Part shown: positions 6,720 to 14,828 of the stretch, piece by piece | Position numbering within the stretch: the stretch's first letter is position 1 | Layout: each line of letters begins with the position of its first letter | From: DATBIO01 sp036556965 | Lineage (GTDB): Bacteria > Acidobacteriota > Vicinamibacteria > Fen-336 | Reading direction: 5' to 3' | Length of the DNA stretch: 28,348 nucleotides | NCBI GenBank assembly: GCA_036556965.1 | Contig: DATBIO010000147.1 | Coordinates: 1-28,348, forward strand | The notes under the pieces: generated by a model | The model's database searches: none | Told to the model about the DNA's origin: nothing | Seen by the model: only the letters and a program-made list of their open reading frames with translations | Program-made: the position numbers and the translations under genes

Positions 6720-6907
6720 GGCGGGGAAGGAAGGGGCGCCGGCCACTCCGGCCGCCCCCGCCCGCCCCCGGGCCCCGCCGCCGCGTGACGCGCCTCGCTT
6801 TCCGCCCGCCCCGCCCCGATCTATCATGAGGCGCCGAATGGACCTGCTTCATCCCGCCATCCATTCCTCGCGGCCCTCCCCGCGGGCTCGCTCCCCGAGG
6901 TCGCCTT
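6720..6907 (+). promoter_or_regulatory. radA to PIN-TRAM gap with -10-like TATCAT
   Basis: This gap holds a TATCAT at 6822-6827, with TTTCCG at 6799-6804 as a poor -35 candidate 17 bases upstream. No strong terminator hairpin is visible. An ATG at 6838 opens a short frame that is not in phase with the downstream gene, so here the promoter would leave a leader of about 75 bases. Confidence 0.35.
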
Positions 6908-8110
6908 ATGTGGCTCGTCCTCTTCCGCCTCCTCCTCGTCGGCCTCCTCGCGCACGCGGGGTACCACTACAGCCCGTTTGAGAGCCGTGAGCTCGGCCTC
7001 GCCCTCGGCGTGGCCACCGCCGTCGGCGTCATCACCCTCGAGCTGAAGACCCGCGCCGTCCCCGGCCACCACATGGTGGGCGCGCTGGTGGGGGGCGTCA
7101 CCGGGCTCATCGGGGCCCGCCTGGTCTGGGGCGCCCTGCGCGGCCTGGAGCTGCGCGGCGAGCACTTCCTGCACACCGTGCTCGTGGTCTTCCTCATCTA
7201 CATGGGGATGGTCATCGGCGCCAACAAGGGCGAGTGGTTCGAGCCGGCCCGCATCATCGCCGCCTTCCGGGACTCCTCGCGCCTGCACCAGTACAAGGTC
7301 CTGGACACGTCCGTGATCATCGACGGCCGCATCGCCGACATCTGCGAGACCGGCTTCGTGGACGGCACCCTGGTCGTGCCCCAGTTCGTGCTGCGCGAGC
7401 TGCAGCAGGTGGCCGACTCCTCGGACTCCCTCAAGCGCAACCGCGGCCGGCGCGGGCTGGACATCCTGCAGAAGGTCCAGAAGATGGCCGGGGTCCAGGT
7501 CCAGATCGTGGAGACCGACTTCCCCGAGGTCCGCGAGGTGGACCTGAAGCTCATCGAGCTGGCCAAGCGCATGAACGCCAAGATCGTCACCGACGACTTC
7601 AACCTGAACAAGGTGGCGCAGCTGCGCGGCGTGCGCGTGCTCAACATCAACGAGCTGGCCAACTCCCTCAAGCCGGTGGTGCTGCCGGGCGAGGTGATGA
7701 AGGTCTTCATCATCAAGGAGGGGAAGGAGGCGGGCCAGGGCGTCGGCTACCTGGACGACGGCACCATGGTGGTGGTGGACCAGGCCAAGAAGGCGCTGGG
7801 CAAGACCATCGACGTCTGCGTCACCAGCGTGCTGCAGACCACCGCGGGCAAGATGATCTTCTGCCGCTGGCTGGACCTGGCCCCCCCCGACGACGCCGCC
7901 CGCCGCGACAACCGGACGGGGGACCGGCGCGACCTCCGCAACGGGCGCGACCTCCGCCTGCCCGACCGGCGCGAGGGCGATCGCCGGGAGAACGGGACGG
8001 GGCCCGCACCCGCTCCCGTGGCCGCGGACGCCGCGGCGTTCCCCTCCACGGCCGCGGTGGGGCCCGTACCCCCGCCCGCCCCCGGCGACCGCCCGCAGAA
8101 GCTCGACTGA
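6908..8110 (+). CDS. Membrane-anchored PIN-TRAM domain protein (YacL-like)
   Basis: This 400-residue protein has hydrophobic N-terminal segments (about residues 1-18, 29-40, 56-85 and 92-110) anchoring it in the inner membrane. A PIN nuclease-fold domain follows, with acidic residues Asp133 in LDTSVIIDGRIAD and Asp229/Asp230 in VTDDFNLNK. A TRAM RNA-binding domain (GEVMKVFIIKEGKEAGQGVGYLDDGTMVVVD...VCVTSVLQTTAGKMIF) ends near residue 322. PIN acidic residues are retained, so metal-dependent RNA cleavage is possible, although the substrate of this family is not established. The last 75 or so residues are a non-family tail, first Arg/Asp-rich with a 6-residue repeat, then Pro/Ala-rich. GAGG at 6897-6900 precedes ATG 6908. 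plsC starts seven bases after the stop. Confidence 0.9.
   Translation: MWLVLFRLLLVGLLAHAGYHYSPFESRELGLALGVATAVGVITLELKTRAVPGHHMVGALVGGVTGLIGARLVWGALRGLELRGEHFLHTVLVVFLIYMGMVIGANKGEWFEPARIIAAFRDSSRLHQYKVLDTSVIIDGRIADICETGFVDGTLVVPQFVLRELQQVADSSDSLKRNRGRRGLDILQKVQKMAGVQVQIVETDFPEVREVDLKLIELAKRMNAKIVTDDFNLNKVAQLRGVRVLNINELANSLKPVVLPGEVMKVFIIKEGKEAGQGVGYLDDGTMVVVDQAKKALGKTIDVCVTSVLQTTAGKMIFCRWLDLAPPDDAARRDNRTGDRRDLRNGRDLRLPDRREGDRRENGTGPAPAPVAADAAAFPSTAAVGPVPPPAPGDRPQKLD
7926..7957 (+). repeat. 18-bp-period direct repeat in the PIN-TRAM tail
   Basis: GGCGCGACCTCCGC occurs at 7926-7939 and again at 7944-7957. The 18-base period preserves the reading frame and encodes two RDLR units. It looks like a small in-frame duplication that helped build the charged tail. 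Confidence 0.6.
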
Positions 8111-8117
8111 CCACGCG

Positions 8118-8822
8118 GTGGTGCGGCTGGCCCTGACCCTTCCCGTGGCCGCCGCGGTCACCCTTGCCTCCGCCCTGGCCGCGGCGGCCGCCGCCGCCCT
8201 GGACCGGCGCGGCCGCTGGCCGCGGGCGGTGGCGGGATGGTGGGGCCGGGCCCTCCTCGCCGTGTGGGGCATCCGCGTCGAGGTGGCGGGCCACGAGAAC
8301 GTGCCCCCGGGTCCCGCCGTGTTCGCGGCCAACCACGGCAGCGCTCTCGACATCCCGCTGGTCTTCGGCCACCTGCCCGTGGACTTCCGCATCATCCACA
8401 AGCGGTCGCTCTACCTGGTTCCCATCGTCGGCCTCTATCTCTGGCTGGCCGGCCACATCGGCATCGACCGGGGCAACCCCTTCCGCGCCCGGCGCAGCCT
8501 GGAGTCGGCCTCGCGGCGCATCGCCCGCGGCACCAGCGTCGTGGTCTTTCCGGAGGGCACGCGCAGCCCGGACGAGTCGGTGCAGCACTTCAAGAGGGGC
8601 AGCTTCGTGCTCGCCCTGGCCGCGGGGGTGCCCGTGGTCCCGGTGTCGCTGGCGGGGGTCAAGCGCGTGGCCCCCGGCCGCTTCCGCGAGCTGCGCCCCG
8701 GGCGGGTGCGCCTGGTCATCCACCCGGCGCGGGCCACCGTGGGCCGGGCCGTGGACGACGCGGCGACGCTGGCGGAGGAGGTTCGGCTGGTGGTGAGGGA
8801 CGGTTGCGCCGCCTCCTGCTGA
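8118..8822 (+). CDS. plsC: 1-acyl-sn-glycerol-3-phosphate acyltransferase (PlsC family)
   Basis: This 234-residue protein has one N-terminal hydrophobic segment, then the acyltransferase signature H-x4-D in NHGSALDIP (His73, Asp78) and FPEGTRSP near residues 144-151, which contacts the glycerol phosphate. VPVVPVSLAG is the last typical block. The enzyme transfers an acyl chain to lysophosphatidic acid at the membrane, giving phosphatidic acid. Length is normal. Two tandem GTG codons, 8118 and 8121, could start it; both lie inside a short hairpin (ACCAC 8110-8114 with GTGGT 8118-8122), and no good Shine-Dalgarno sequence is visible. This suggests coupling to the preceding gene, which ends at 8110. 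The exact acyl acceptor cannot be proved from sequence. Confidence 0.9.
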   Translation: MVRLALTLPVAAAVTLASALAAAAAAALDRRGRWPRAVAGWWGRALLAVWGIRVEVAGHENVPPGPAVFAANHGSALDIPLVFGHLPVDFRIIHKRSLYLVPIVGLYLWLAGHIGIDRGNPFRARRSLESASRRIARGTSVVVFPEGTRSPDESVQHFKRGSFVLALAAGVPVVPVSLAGVKRVAPGRFRELRPGRVRLVIHPARATVGRAVDDAATLAEEVRLVVRDGCAASC

Positions 8823-10222
8823 CGGGGGTCCTGCTCGCCGCGCCCGCGGCGGCCCGCGACGTCTCCACGGGCCCCTGGCGCAAGGACGTCGACCGCATCC
8901 TCGACCGCGCCGGCTTCGCCCCCGCCCTCTGGGCGGTGGAGGTCCGGAGCCTGTCCGGCAACAAGCTGCTCTACGCCCGCAACGAGGCGAGGAACGTGCA
9001 CCCCGCCTCCTCCCTCAAGCTCGTGACCACGGCCGCCGCCCTCGACGCGCTCCCGCCCGGCGAGCGCCTCCGCACCACGGTGGAGAGCGCCGGCCGCCGC
9101 GACGGCCTCGGCCGCGTGCTGGGCGACGTCTACCTCGTCGGACGCGGCGACCCCACCCTGACCGCCGCCGACCTCGCGGACATGGCCGCGGCGGTGGCCG
9201 CCTCCGGCGTGCGCCGGATCGAGGGGCGCCTGGTCGGCCACGAGGGCCTCTTCCCCGGAGAGCGCCGCGGCGAGCGGTGGACGTGGGACGACCTGGTGTG
9301 GTGCTACGGGGCGGAGGTCTCCGCGCTGGCGGTGGAGGACAACTGCGCGCGCGTGAGCGTGAGCGCGGGCGAGCGCGCGGGCGACCCCGCGGTGGTGGAC
9401 CGCGCGCCGGCCACCGCGCACTACGCCGTGGCGTCCACCGTGTCGACGAGCGCGCCGGGCACGGCGCCCGGCCTCGTCCTGCGCCGCGACGCGGGCAGCG
9501 CCACCGTGCGGCTCTCCGGCACCTATCCCCTGGGCCAGCCGCCGTGGCAGGAGCGCGTGGCCGTCCCCGACCCGGCCCGGTACGCGGCCACCCTGCTCGC
9601 GGAGGCGCTCCAGGCGCGCGGCGTGGCGATCAGCGGCGGCGTGGCCACCTCCGTCGACCCCCTGCCCGCCGGCCTCCGGCCGCTGGCCGTACACGAGGGG
9701 CCGACCGTCGCGGAGCTGGCGGTGGCGGTGAACAAGCCCAGCCAGAACGTCTACGCGGAGACGCTGCTCCGCCTGCTGGGGGCGCGCCGGCGGGGACAGG
9801 GCACGCCGGAGGCGGGCCACGAGGCGGTGGCCGAGTTCCTGCGGCGGATGGGGGTGGCGGCCGAGGGATGGGAGGTCCAGGACGGCTCCGGGCTGTCGCG
9901 CGGCGACCTCGTGACCGCGCGCGGCCTGGTGCAGCTGCTCGCGGCCATGGCGCGCCATCCCCAGGCCGCCGCCTTCCGCGAGAGCCTGCCCGTGGCCGGC
10001 GTGGACGGCACCCTGCGCAACCGCCTCAGGGGGCCGGCCACGGAGGGCCGCGTCCAGGCCAAGACGGGGACCTTCCTGCACGCGAACGCCCTCGCCGGCT
10101 ACCTGACCACGCGGCGCGGCGAGCGCCTGGTGTTCGCGGTGGTCGCGAACCACCACACCGTCGGCGGCAGCGCCGCCACCGGCGCCATCGACGACCTCGT
10201 GCGCTTCCTCGCCTCGAAGTAG
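8804..10222 (+). CDS. dacB: D-alanyl-D-alanine carboxypeptidase/endopeptidase, PBP4 family
   Basis: This serine peptidase (S13 family) of 472 residues shows all three penicillin-binding motifs: S-x-x-K at Ser69-Lys72 in HPASSLKLVT, S-x-N at Ser313-Asn315 in NKPSQNVYAE, and K-T-G at 420-422. Spacing closely matches E. coli PBP4. The N-terminus (RRLLLTGVLLAAPAAARD) is a short signal peptide, so the enzyme acts in the periplasm, trimming or cleaving peptidoglycan cross-links. The start is inferred: TTG 8804 is the only sensible in-frame start that includes the signal peptide. It is preceded by GAGGGA and overlaps plsC by 19 bases. Functionally it pairs with alr through D-Ala metabolism. Confidence 0.93.
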   Translation: MRRLLLTGVLLAAPAAARDVSTGPWRKDVDRILDRAGFAPALWAVEVRSLSGNKLLYARNEARNVHPASSLKLVTTAAALDALPPGERLRTTVESAGRRDGLGRVLGDVYLVGRGDPTLTAADLADMAAAVAASGVRRIEGRLVGHEGLFPGERRGERWTWDDLVWCYGAEVSALAVEDNCARVSVSAGERAGDPAVVDRAPATAHYAVASTVSTSAPGTAPGLVLRRDAGSATVRLSGTYPLGQPPWQERVAVPDPARYAATLLAEALQARGVAISGGVATSVDPLPAGLRPLAVHEGPTVAELAVAVNKPSQNVYAETLLRLLGARRRGQGTPEAGHEAVAEFLRRMGVAAEGWEVQDGSGLSRGDLVTARGLVQLLAAMARHPQAAAFRESLPVAGVDGTLRNRLRGPATEGRVQAKTGTFLHANALAGYLTTRRGERLVFAVVANHHTVGGSAATGAIDDLVRFLASK

Positions 10223-10226
10223 GCGC

Positions 10227-10243
10227 GGCGCCTTGGCGGCGCC
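10227..10243 (+). terminator. Short hairpin after dacB
   Basis: GGCGCC 10227-10232 pairs with GGCGCC 10238-10243 around TTGGC. It starts four bases after the dacB stop. A run of C and no T-tract follows, so terminator activity is uncertain. Confidence 0.35.
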
Positions 10244-10269
10244 CCCACTGTCCGCTGATGGGACGGGCA

Positions 10270-10285
10270 CGTCCGCGCACGGACG
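10270..10285 (+). repeat. Second hairpin in the dacB-adaptor gap
   Basis: CGTCCG 10270-10275 pairs with CGGACG 10280-10285 around CGCA. It lies about 105 bases before the adaptor start and could be part of the leader or a terminator of the upstream unit. Confidence 0.3.
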
Positions 10286-10359
10286 CGCTGCGCGCCGCGG
10301 GGAGGGCCCAGCTGCCCGCAAGTGACTGAGGGGCCGGGCCTCCGGACGAGGGACGGTGC

Positions 10360-10375
10360 TGGTACGGCGATTGAT
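10360..10375 (+). promoter_or_regulatory. Sigma-54-like -24/-12 candidate upstream of the export locus
   Basis: TGGTAC, five bases, then TTGAT matches the spacing of the sigma-54 consensus TGGCAC-N5-TTGCA but has A where the near-invariant C of the -12 GC should be. A sigma-54-dependent regulator is encoded in the same cluster. Against it, initiation near 10386 would leave the GGAGG at 10381-10385 outside the transcript. It is a low-confidence call. Confidence 0.25.
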
Positions 10376-10390
10376 CTAGCGGAGGCCGCG

Positions 10391-11644
10391 ATGGACATCG
10401 CCCGCCCCGACCTCGCACGCGCCCGGCGACGCAAGAGGGTCATCCTCACCGCGTCCGCCGTGGGCGCGCTGCTGCTCACCACCCTCGGCCTGTCGCAGCT
10501 CAAGCCCGCGGCCCCCACCGTCGAGCGCGCGAGCATCTGGGTGGACACGGTGAAGCGCGGCCCCATGGTGCGGCAGGTGCGCGGCCTGGGCTCGCTGGTG
10601 CCGGAGGAGGTGCGGTGGATCGCCGCCGTCACCGAGGGCCGCGTGGAGCGCATCCTGGTCCAGCCCGGCACGCCGGTGAAGACCGACACCGTGCTCCTGG
10701 AGATGAGCAACCCCGAGCTGGAGATGGCGGCCCTGGAGGCGGAGTCCCAGGCGCGCGCCGCGGAGTCGCAGTACACCGAGCTCAAGGTGCGCCTGCAGAG
10801 CCAGCGCCTCGACCAGCAGGCGGCCGCCGCGCGCGTGCAGGCCGAGTACAAGCAGGCGCGCCTGCGCGCGGAGGCCGACGCCCAGCTCGCGCGCGAGGGC
10901 CTCATCGCGGGCATCACGCACGAGCTGTCCAAGACCACGGCCGAGGAGCTGCAGGCGCGCGACGGCATCGAGCAGCAGCGGCTGGCCATCGGGGTGGAGG
11001 CGGTGGCGGCGCAGCTCGCCGTGCAGCGCGCCACCGTGGACCAGCGGCGCGGCCAGGCCCGCCTGCGCCGGAGCCAGGCCGAGGCCCTGAAGGTGCGCGC
11101 GGGAATAGACGGGGTGCTGCAGCACCTCCCGGTGGAGGTGGGCCAGCAGATCGCGCCCGGCGGCGTGCTGGCCCGGGTGGCCGTGCCCACGCGGCTCAAG
11201 GCCGTCATCCGCGTGCCGGAGACCCAGGCCCGCGACGTCCAGCCCGGACAGTCGGCCAGCGTGGACACGCGCAATGGCGTGGTGGCCGCGCGCGTCACGC
11301 GCGTGGACCCCGCCGTCCAGAACGGCACGGTGACGGTGGACCTCGGCCTGGAGGGCGCGCTGCCCAAGGGCGCGCGGCCCGACCTGACCGTGGACGGGAC
11401 CATCGAGCTGGAGCGGCTGGCCGACGTGCTCTTCGTGGGACGGCCGGCCCAGGCGCAGACGGAGGGGCCGACGCGCCTGTTCCGGCTGCAGGACGGCGGC
11501 GCGGAGGCCGTGCGCGTGCCCGTGCAGCTGGGCCGCGCCTCGGTGGTGACGGTGGAGGTGGTGTCGGGGCTGAAGGAGGGCGAGGAGGTGATCCTGTCCG
11601 ACACCTCGGCCTGGGACGCCCACGACCGCGTTCGGATCAAGTGA
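10391..11644 (+). CDS. Periplasmic adaptor (membrane fusion) protein, MacA/HlyD type
   Basis: This 417-residue protein has a basic N-terminus and a single membrane segment at about residues 18-35. The first half-lipoyl segment follows (VTEGRVERILVQPGTPVKTDTVLLEMSNPEL), then a long helical hairpin at about 110-240 (AALEAESQARAAESQYTELK and QQLAIG-type heptads). Next come the second lipoyl half (GVLQHLPVEVGQQIAPGGVLARV) and beta-barrel/membrane-proximal domains. Such adaptors bridge inner-membrane MacB-type transporters to a TolC-like channel. GGAGG at 10381-10385, five bases before ATG 10391, fixes the start; a GTG 69 bases upstream is in frame but lacks support. It heads the export locus. No outer-membrane partner is encoded in the window. 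Confidence 0.88.
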   Translation: MDIARPDLARARRRKRVILTASAVGALLLTTLGLSQLKPAAPTVERASIWVDTVKRGPMVRQVRGLGSLVPEEVRWIAAVTEGRVERILVQPGTPVKTDTVLLEMSNPELEMAALEAESQARAAESQYTELKVRLQSQRLDQQAAAARVQAEYKQARLRAEADAQLAREGLIAGITHELSKTTAEELQARDGIEQQRLAIGVEAVAAQLAVQRATVDQRRGQARLRRSQAEALKVRAGIDGVLQHLPVEVGQQIAPGGVLARVAVPTRLKAVIRVPETQARDVQPGQSASVDTRNGVVAARVTRVDPAVQNGTVTVDLGLEGALPKGARPDLTVDGTIELERLADVLFVGRPAQAQTEGPTRLFRLQDGGAEAVRVPVQLGRASVVTVEVVSGLKEGEEVILSDTSAWDAHDRVRIK

Positions 11645-11657
11645 GAAGGGAGTGGCA

Positions 11658-12380
<723 letters not shown>

Positions 12381-12390
12381 GGAGGCGGCC

Positions 12391-14823
12391 ATGAGCGGCC
12401 TCTGGCAGGACGTCCGGTACGCCGCCCGCGCCCTCCTGCGCGCCCCTGCCTTCACCGCGGCCGCCGTGCTCTCGCTGGCCCTCGGCATCGGGGCCAACGC
12501 CACCATCTTCACCTGGGTGAAGGCGGTCCTCCTGGAGCCGCTGCCGGGGGTGCGCGATCCCGACCGCCTGGTGACCTTCTCCGTGACCGACCCGCGCGAG
12601 GACTTCATCAGCGTCTCCTATCCGGAGTACCTCGACTACCGCGAGAGCGGCGCCCTGGACGGCCTGCTGGCCCAGGACGAGCTGGCCCTCAGCCTCGGCG
12701 TGGACGGGCGCGTGGAGCGGATCTGGTCGCTCATCGTCTCGGACAACTACTTCGACGTGCTCGGCGTCGAGCCGGTGCTCGGCCGCGGCTTCGGACCCGA
12801 GGACGCGCGGCCCGGGGCGGCGCCCCACGTGGTCCTGGGCCACACCCTCTGGCAGCGCCGCTTCGGGTCCGACCCCCGGGTGGTGGGCCGCGCGGTGACC
12901 CTCAACGCCCAGCCCTTCACCGTCATCGGGGTGGCGCCGCCCGGCTTCCGGGGCAGCGTGGTGGGCCTCGCCCTGGAGGCCTTCGTGCCCCTCTCCATGC
13001 AGCGCGAGCTGCGAGGGGGCGGGGACCTCCTGGCCGCGCGCGGCGCGCGCTGGCTGGCGGGCGTGGGCCGCCTGCGCCCGGGCACCGACATCCGCGCCGC
13101 GGAGGCGCAGCTCCAGGCCGTGTCCCGCCGGCTGGTCGAGGGCGGCCTCGCCCCCAAGGGCGGGGGCGTGGCCCTGCACACCTTCTGGGACACGCCCACG
13201 GGCGGCGCGCGCGTGCTGCGGCCCGTCCTCCTCGTGCTGGCGGGGGTGGTGGCCCTGGTGCTGCTCATCGCCTGCGCCAACGTGGCCAACCTGCTCCTGG
13301 CGCGGGCCACGGGCCGCCGGCGCGAAGTGGCCCTGCGCCTCTCCCTGGGCGCGTCGCGCGCGCGCCTGGTGCGCCAGCTCCTCACGGAGAGCGTGCTGCT
13401 CGCGCTGCTCGGGGGCGCCGCCGGCCTGCTGGTGGCGGCCTGGAGCACGGGCCTGCTCATGGCCTTCACCCCGCCCAGCGACCTGCCCATCGCCCTGACG
13501 CCGCGCGTGGATGCCGCGGCCCTGCTCGTGACCTTCGCCCTCTCCTGCGGGACCGGCCTCCTCTTCGGCCTGGTCCCCGCGCTGCAGGCCTCGCGCGCCG
13601 ACCAGGCGGGCGTGCTGCGCGACGAGTCGGCGGCGGTGGTGGGCGGGCGCGGCCGCCAGCGCCTGCGCGCGGCGCTGGTGGCGGGACAGGTGGCGCTGTC
13701 GCTGGTGCTGCTGGTGGCGGCCACCCTGCTCCTGCGCAGCCTCTACCGCGCGCACACGCTGAGCCCCGGCTTCGAGACGCGGGGCGTGCTCCTGGCCTCC
13801 CTCGACCTCCAGGGCGGCGGGTACACGCCGCAGACGGGCGCCGCCTTCTGGCGCGCGCTGTGGCCCCGGCTGCGCCACCTGCCGGGCGCCACCGGCGCCA
13901 CCTTCACGCGCCGCGCGCCCCTCGGTCTGGGAGGCACCTCCACCACCACCGTCAACGTGGAGGGCTACGCGGCGCCCGACGGCCAGCCGGCGTGGGCGCA
14001 CTTCCACGCGGTGGGACCCGAGTACTTCCGCACCCTCGGCGCGCGGCTGGTGGCGGGCCGCGACTTCACCGAGGCCGACGCTCAGGGGGCGCCGCGGGTG
14101 GCGGTGGTGAGCGAGACCATGGCCCGGCGCTACTGGGGAAAGGAGAGCCCGCTCGGGCGCCGCCTGGAGCTGCGCCGCGGCGAGTGGTGGACGGTGGTCG
14201 GCGTGGCCGCCGAGGCCAAGGACCGCCAGCTCACCGAGCCGGCGGTGCCCCACCTCTTCGTGCCCGTCTTCCAGCAGCACTACGCGGCCCTCACCCTGCT
14301 GGTGCGCGCCGCGGGCGACCCGCGCGCGCTGGCCCCGGCGGTGTCGGCGCAGGTACGGGGCCTGGACCCCGCTCTCCCCGTGTACGAGGTGCGGACGCTG
14401 GCCGAGCACGCCCGCGGCTCCAGCTTCCCGCAGCGGCTGGGAGGGTCCCTCCTCGCCGTCTTCGGCGTGCTGGCCCTGGCCCTGGCCGCCATCGGGCTCT
14501 ACGGGGTGCTCGCCTACAGCGTGGGCCAGCGGACGCGCGAGATCGGGATCCGCGTGGCCCTCGGGGCCGCCGCCTCCGACGTCTTTCGCATGGTCATGCG
14601 GCAGGGGGTGTCGGTGGCGGCCCTGGGCGTGGTCCTCGGCCTGCTCGCCGCCCTGCCCGCCGCGCGCGCGCTGCGCGCCCTCCTCGTGGGCGTGGGTCCA
14701 TGGGACCCGCTCAGCTTCGCGGTGGTCACGGCGGCCCTGCTCGCGGCCGCCGCCGCCGCGTGCGCGGTGCCGGCACGGCGGGCCACGCGCGTGGACCCCG
14801 CCGTCGCCCTGCGCGCGGAGTGA
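12391..14823 (+). CDS. ADOP-type ABC permease P1 (duplicated MacB/FtsX)
   Basis: This 810-residue inner-membrane protein starts with WQDVRYAARALLRAPAFTAAAVLSLALGIGANATIF, the ADOP N-terminus that includes membrane helix 1 (about 20-42). A MacB periplasmic core domain spans about 45-275. The first FtsX unit (helices near 277-300, 330-350 and 377-397) carries the cytoplasmic motif REVALRLSLGAS near residue 310. A fifth helix at about 428-450 precedes a second periplasmic domain and a second FtsX unit with TREIGIRVALGA near 715. It ends RRATRVDPAVALRAE. Two units in one chain make it equivalent to a dimer of MacB-like permeases. GGAGG at 12381-12385 gives a strong start. It probably uses ATPase 1. 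Confidence 0.93.
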   Translation: MSGLWQDVRYAARALLRAPAFTAAAVLSLALGIGANATIFTWVKAVLLEPLPGVRDPDRLVTFSVTDPREDFISVSYPEYLDYRESGALDGLLAQDELALSLGVDGRVERIWSLIVSDNYFDVLGVEPVLGRGFGPEDARPGAAPHVVLGHTLWQRRFGSDPRVVGRAVTLNAQPFTVIGVAPPGFRGSVVGLALEAFVPLSMQRELRGGGDLLAARGARWLAGVGRLRPGTDIRAAEAQLQAVSRRLVEGGLAPKGGGVALHTFWDTPTGGARVLRPVLLVLAGVVALVLLIACANVANLLLARATGRRREVALRLSLGASRARLVRQLLTESVLLALLGGAAGLLVAAWSTGLLMAFTPPSDLPIALTPRVDAAALLVTFALSCGTGLLFGLVPALQASRADQAGVLRDESAAVVGGRGRQRLRAALVAGQVALSLVLLVAATLLLRSLYRAHTLSPGFETRGVLLASLDLQGGGYTPQTGAAFWRALWPRLRHLPGATGATFTRRAPLGLGGTSTTTVNVEGYAAPDGQPAWAHFHAVGPEYFRTLGARLVAGRDFTEADAQGAPRVAVVSETMARRYWGKESPLGRRLELRRGEWWTVVGVAAEAKDRQLTEPAVPHLFVPVFQQHYAALTLLVRAAGDPRALAPAVSAQVRGLDPALPVYEVRTLAEHARGSSFPQRLGGSLLAVFGVLALALAAIGLYGVLAYSVGQRTREIGIRVALGAAASDVFRMVMRQGVSVAALGVVLGLLAALPAARALRALLVGVGPWDPLSFAVVTAALLAAAAAACAVPARRATRVDPAVALRAE

Positions 14824-14828
14824 CGGGC

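Noticed and set aside
6838..6981. Small frame (47 codons) starting 10 bases after TATCAT
   Set aside because: It is out of phase with and overlaps the PIN-TRAM gene, is rich in Pro and Arg, and has no recognisable motif. Leaderless spacing is suggestive but insufficient.
10322..10390. Upstream GTG start for the adaptor adding 23 residues
   Set aside because: The extension has no family similarity, and GGAGG with five-base spacing points to ATG 10391.
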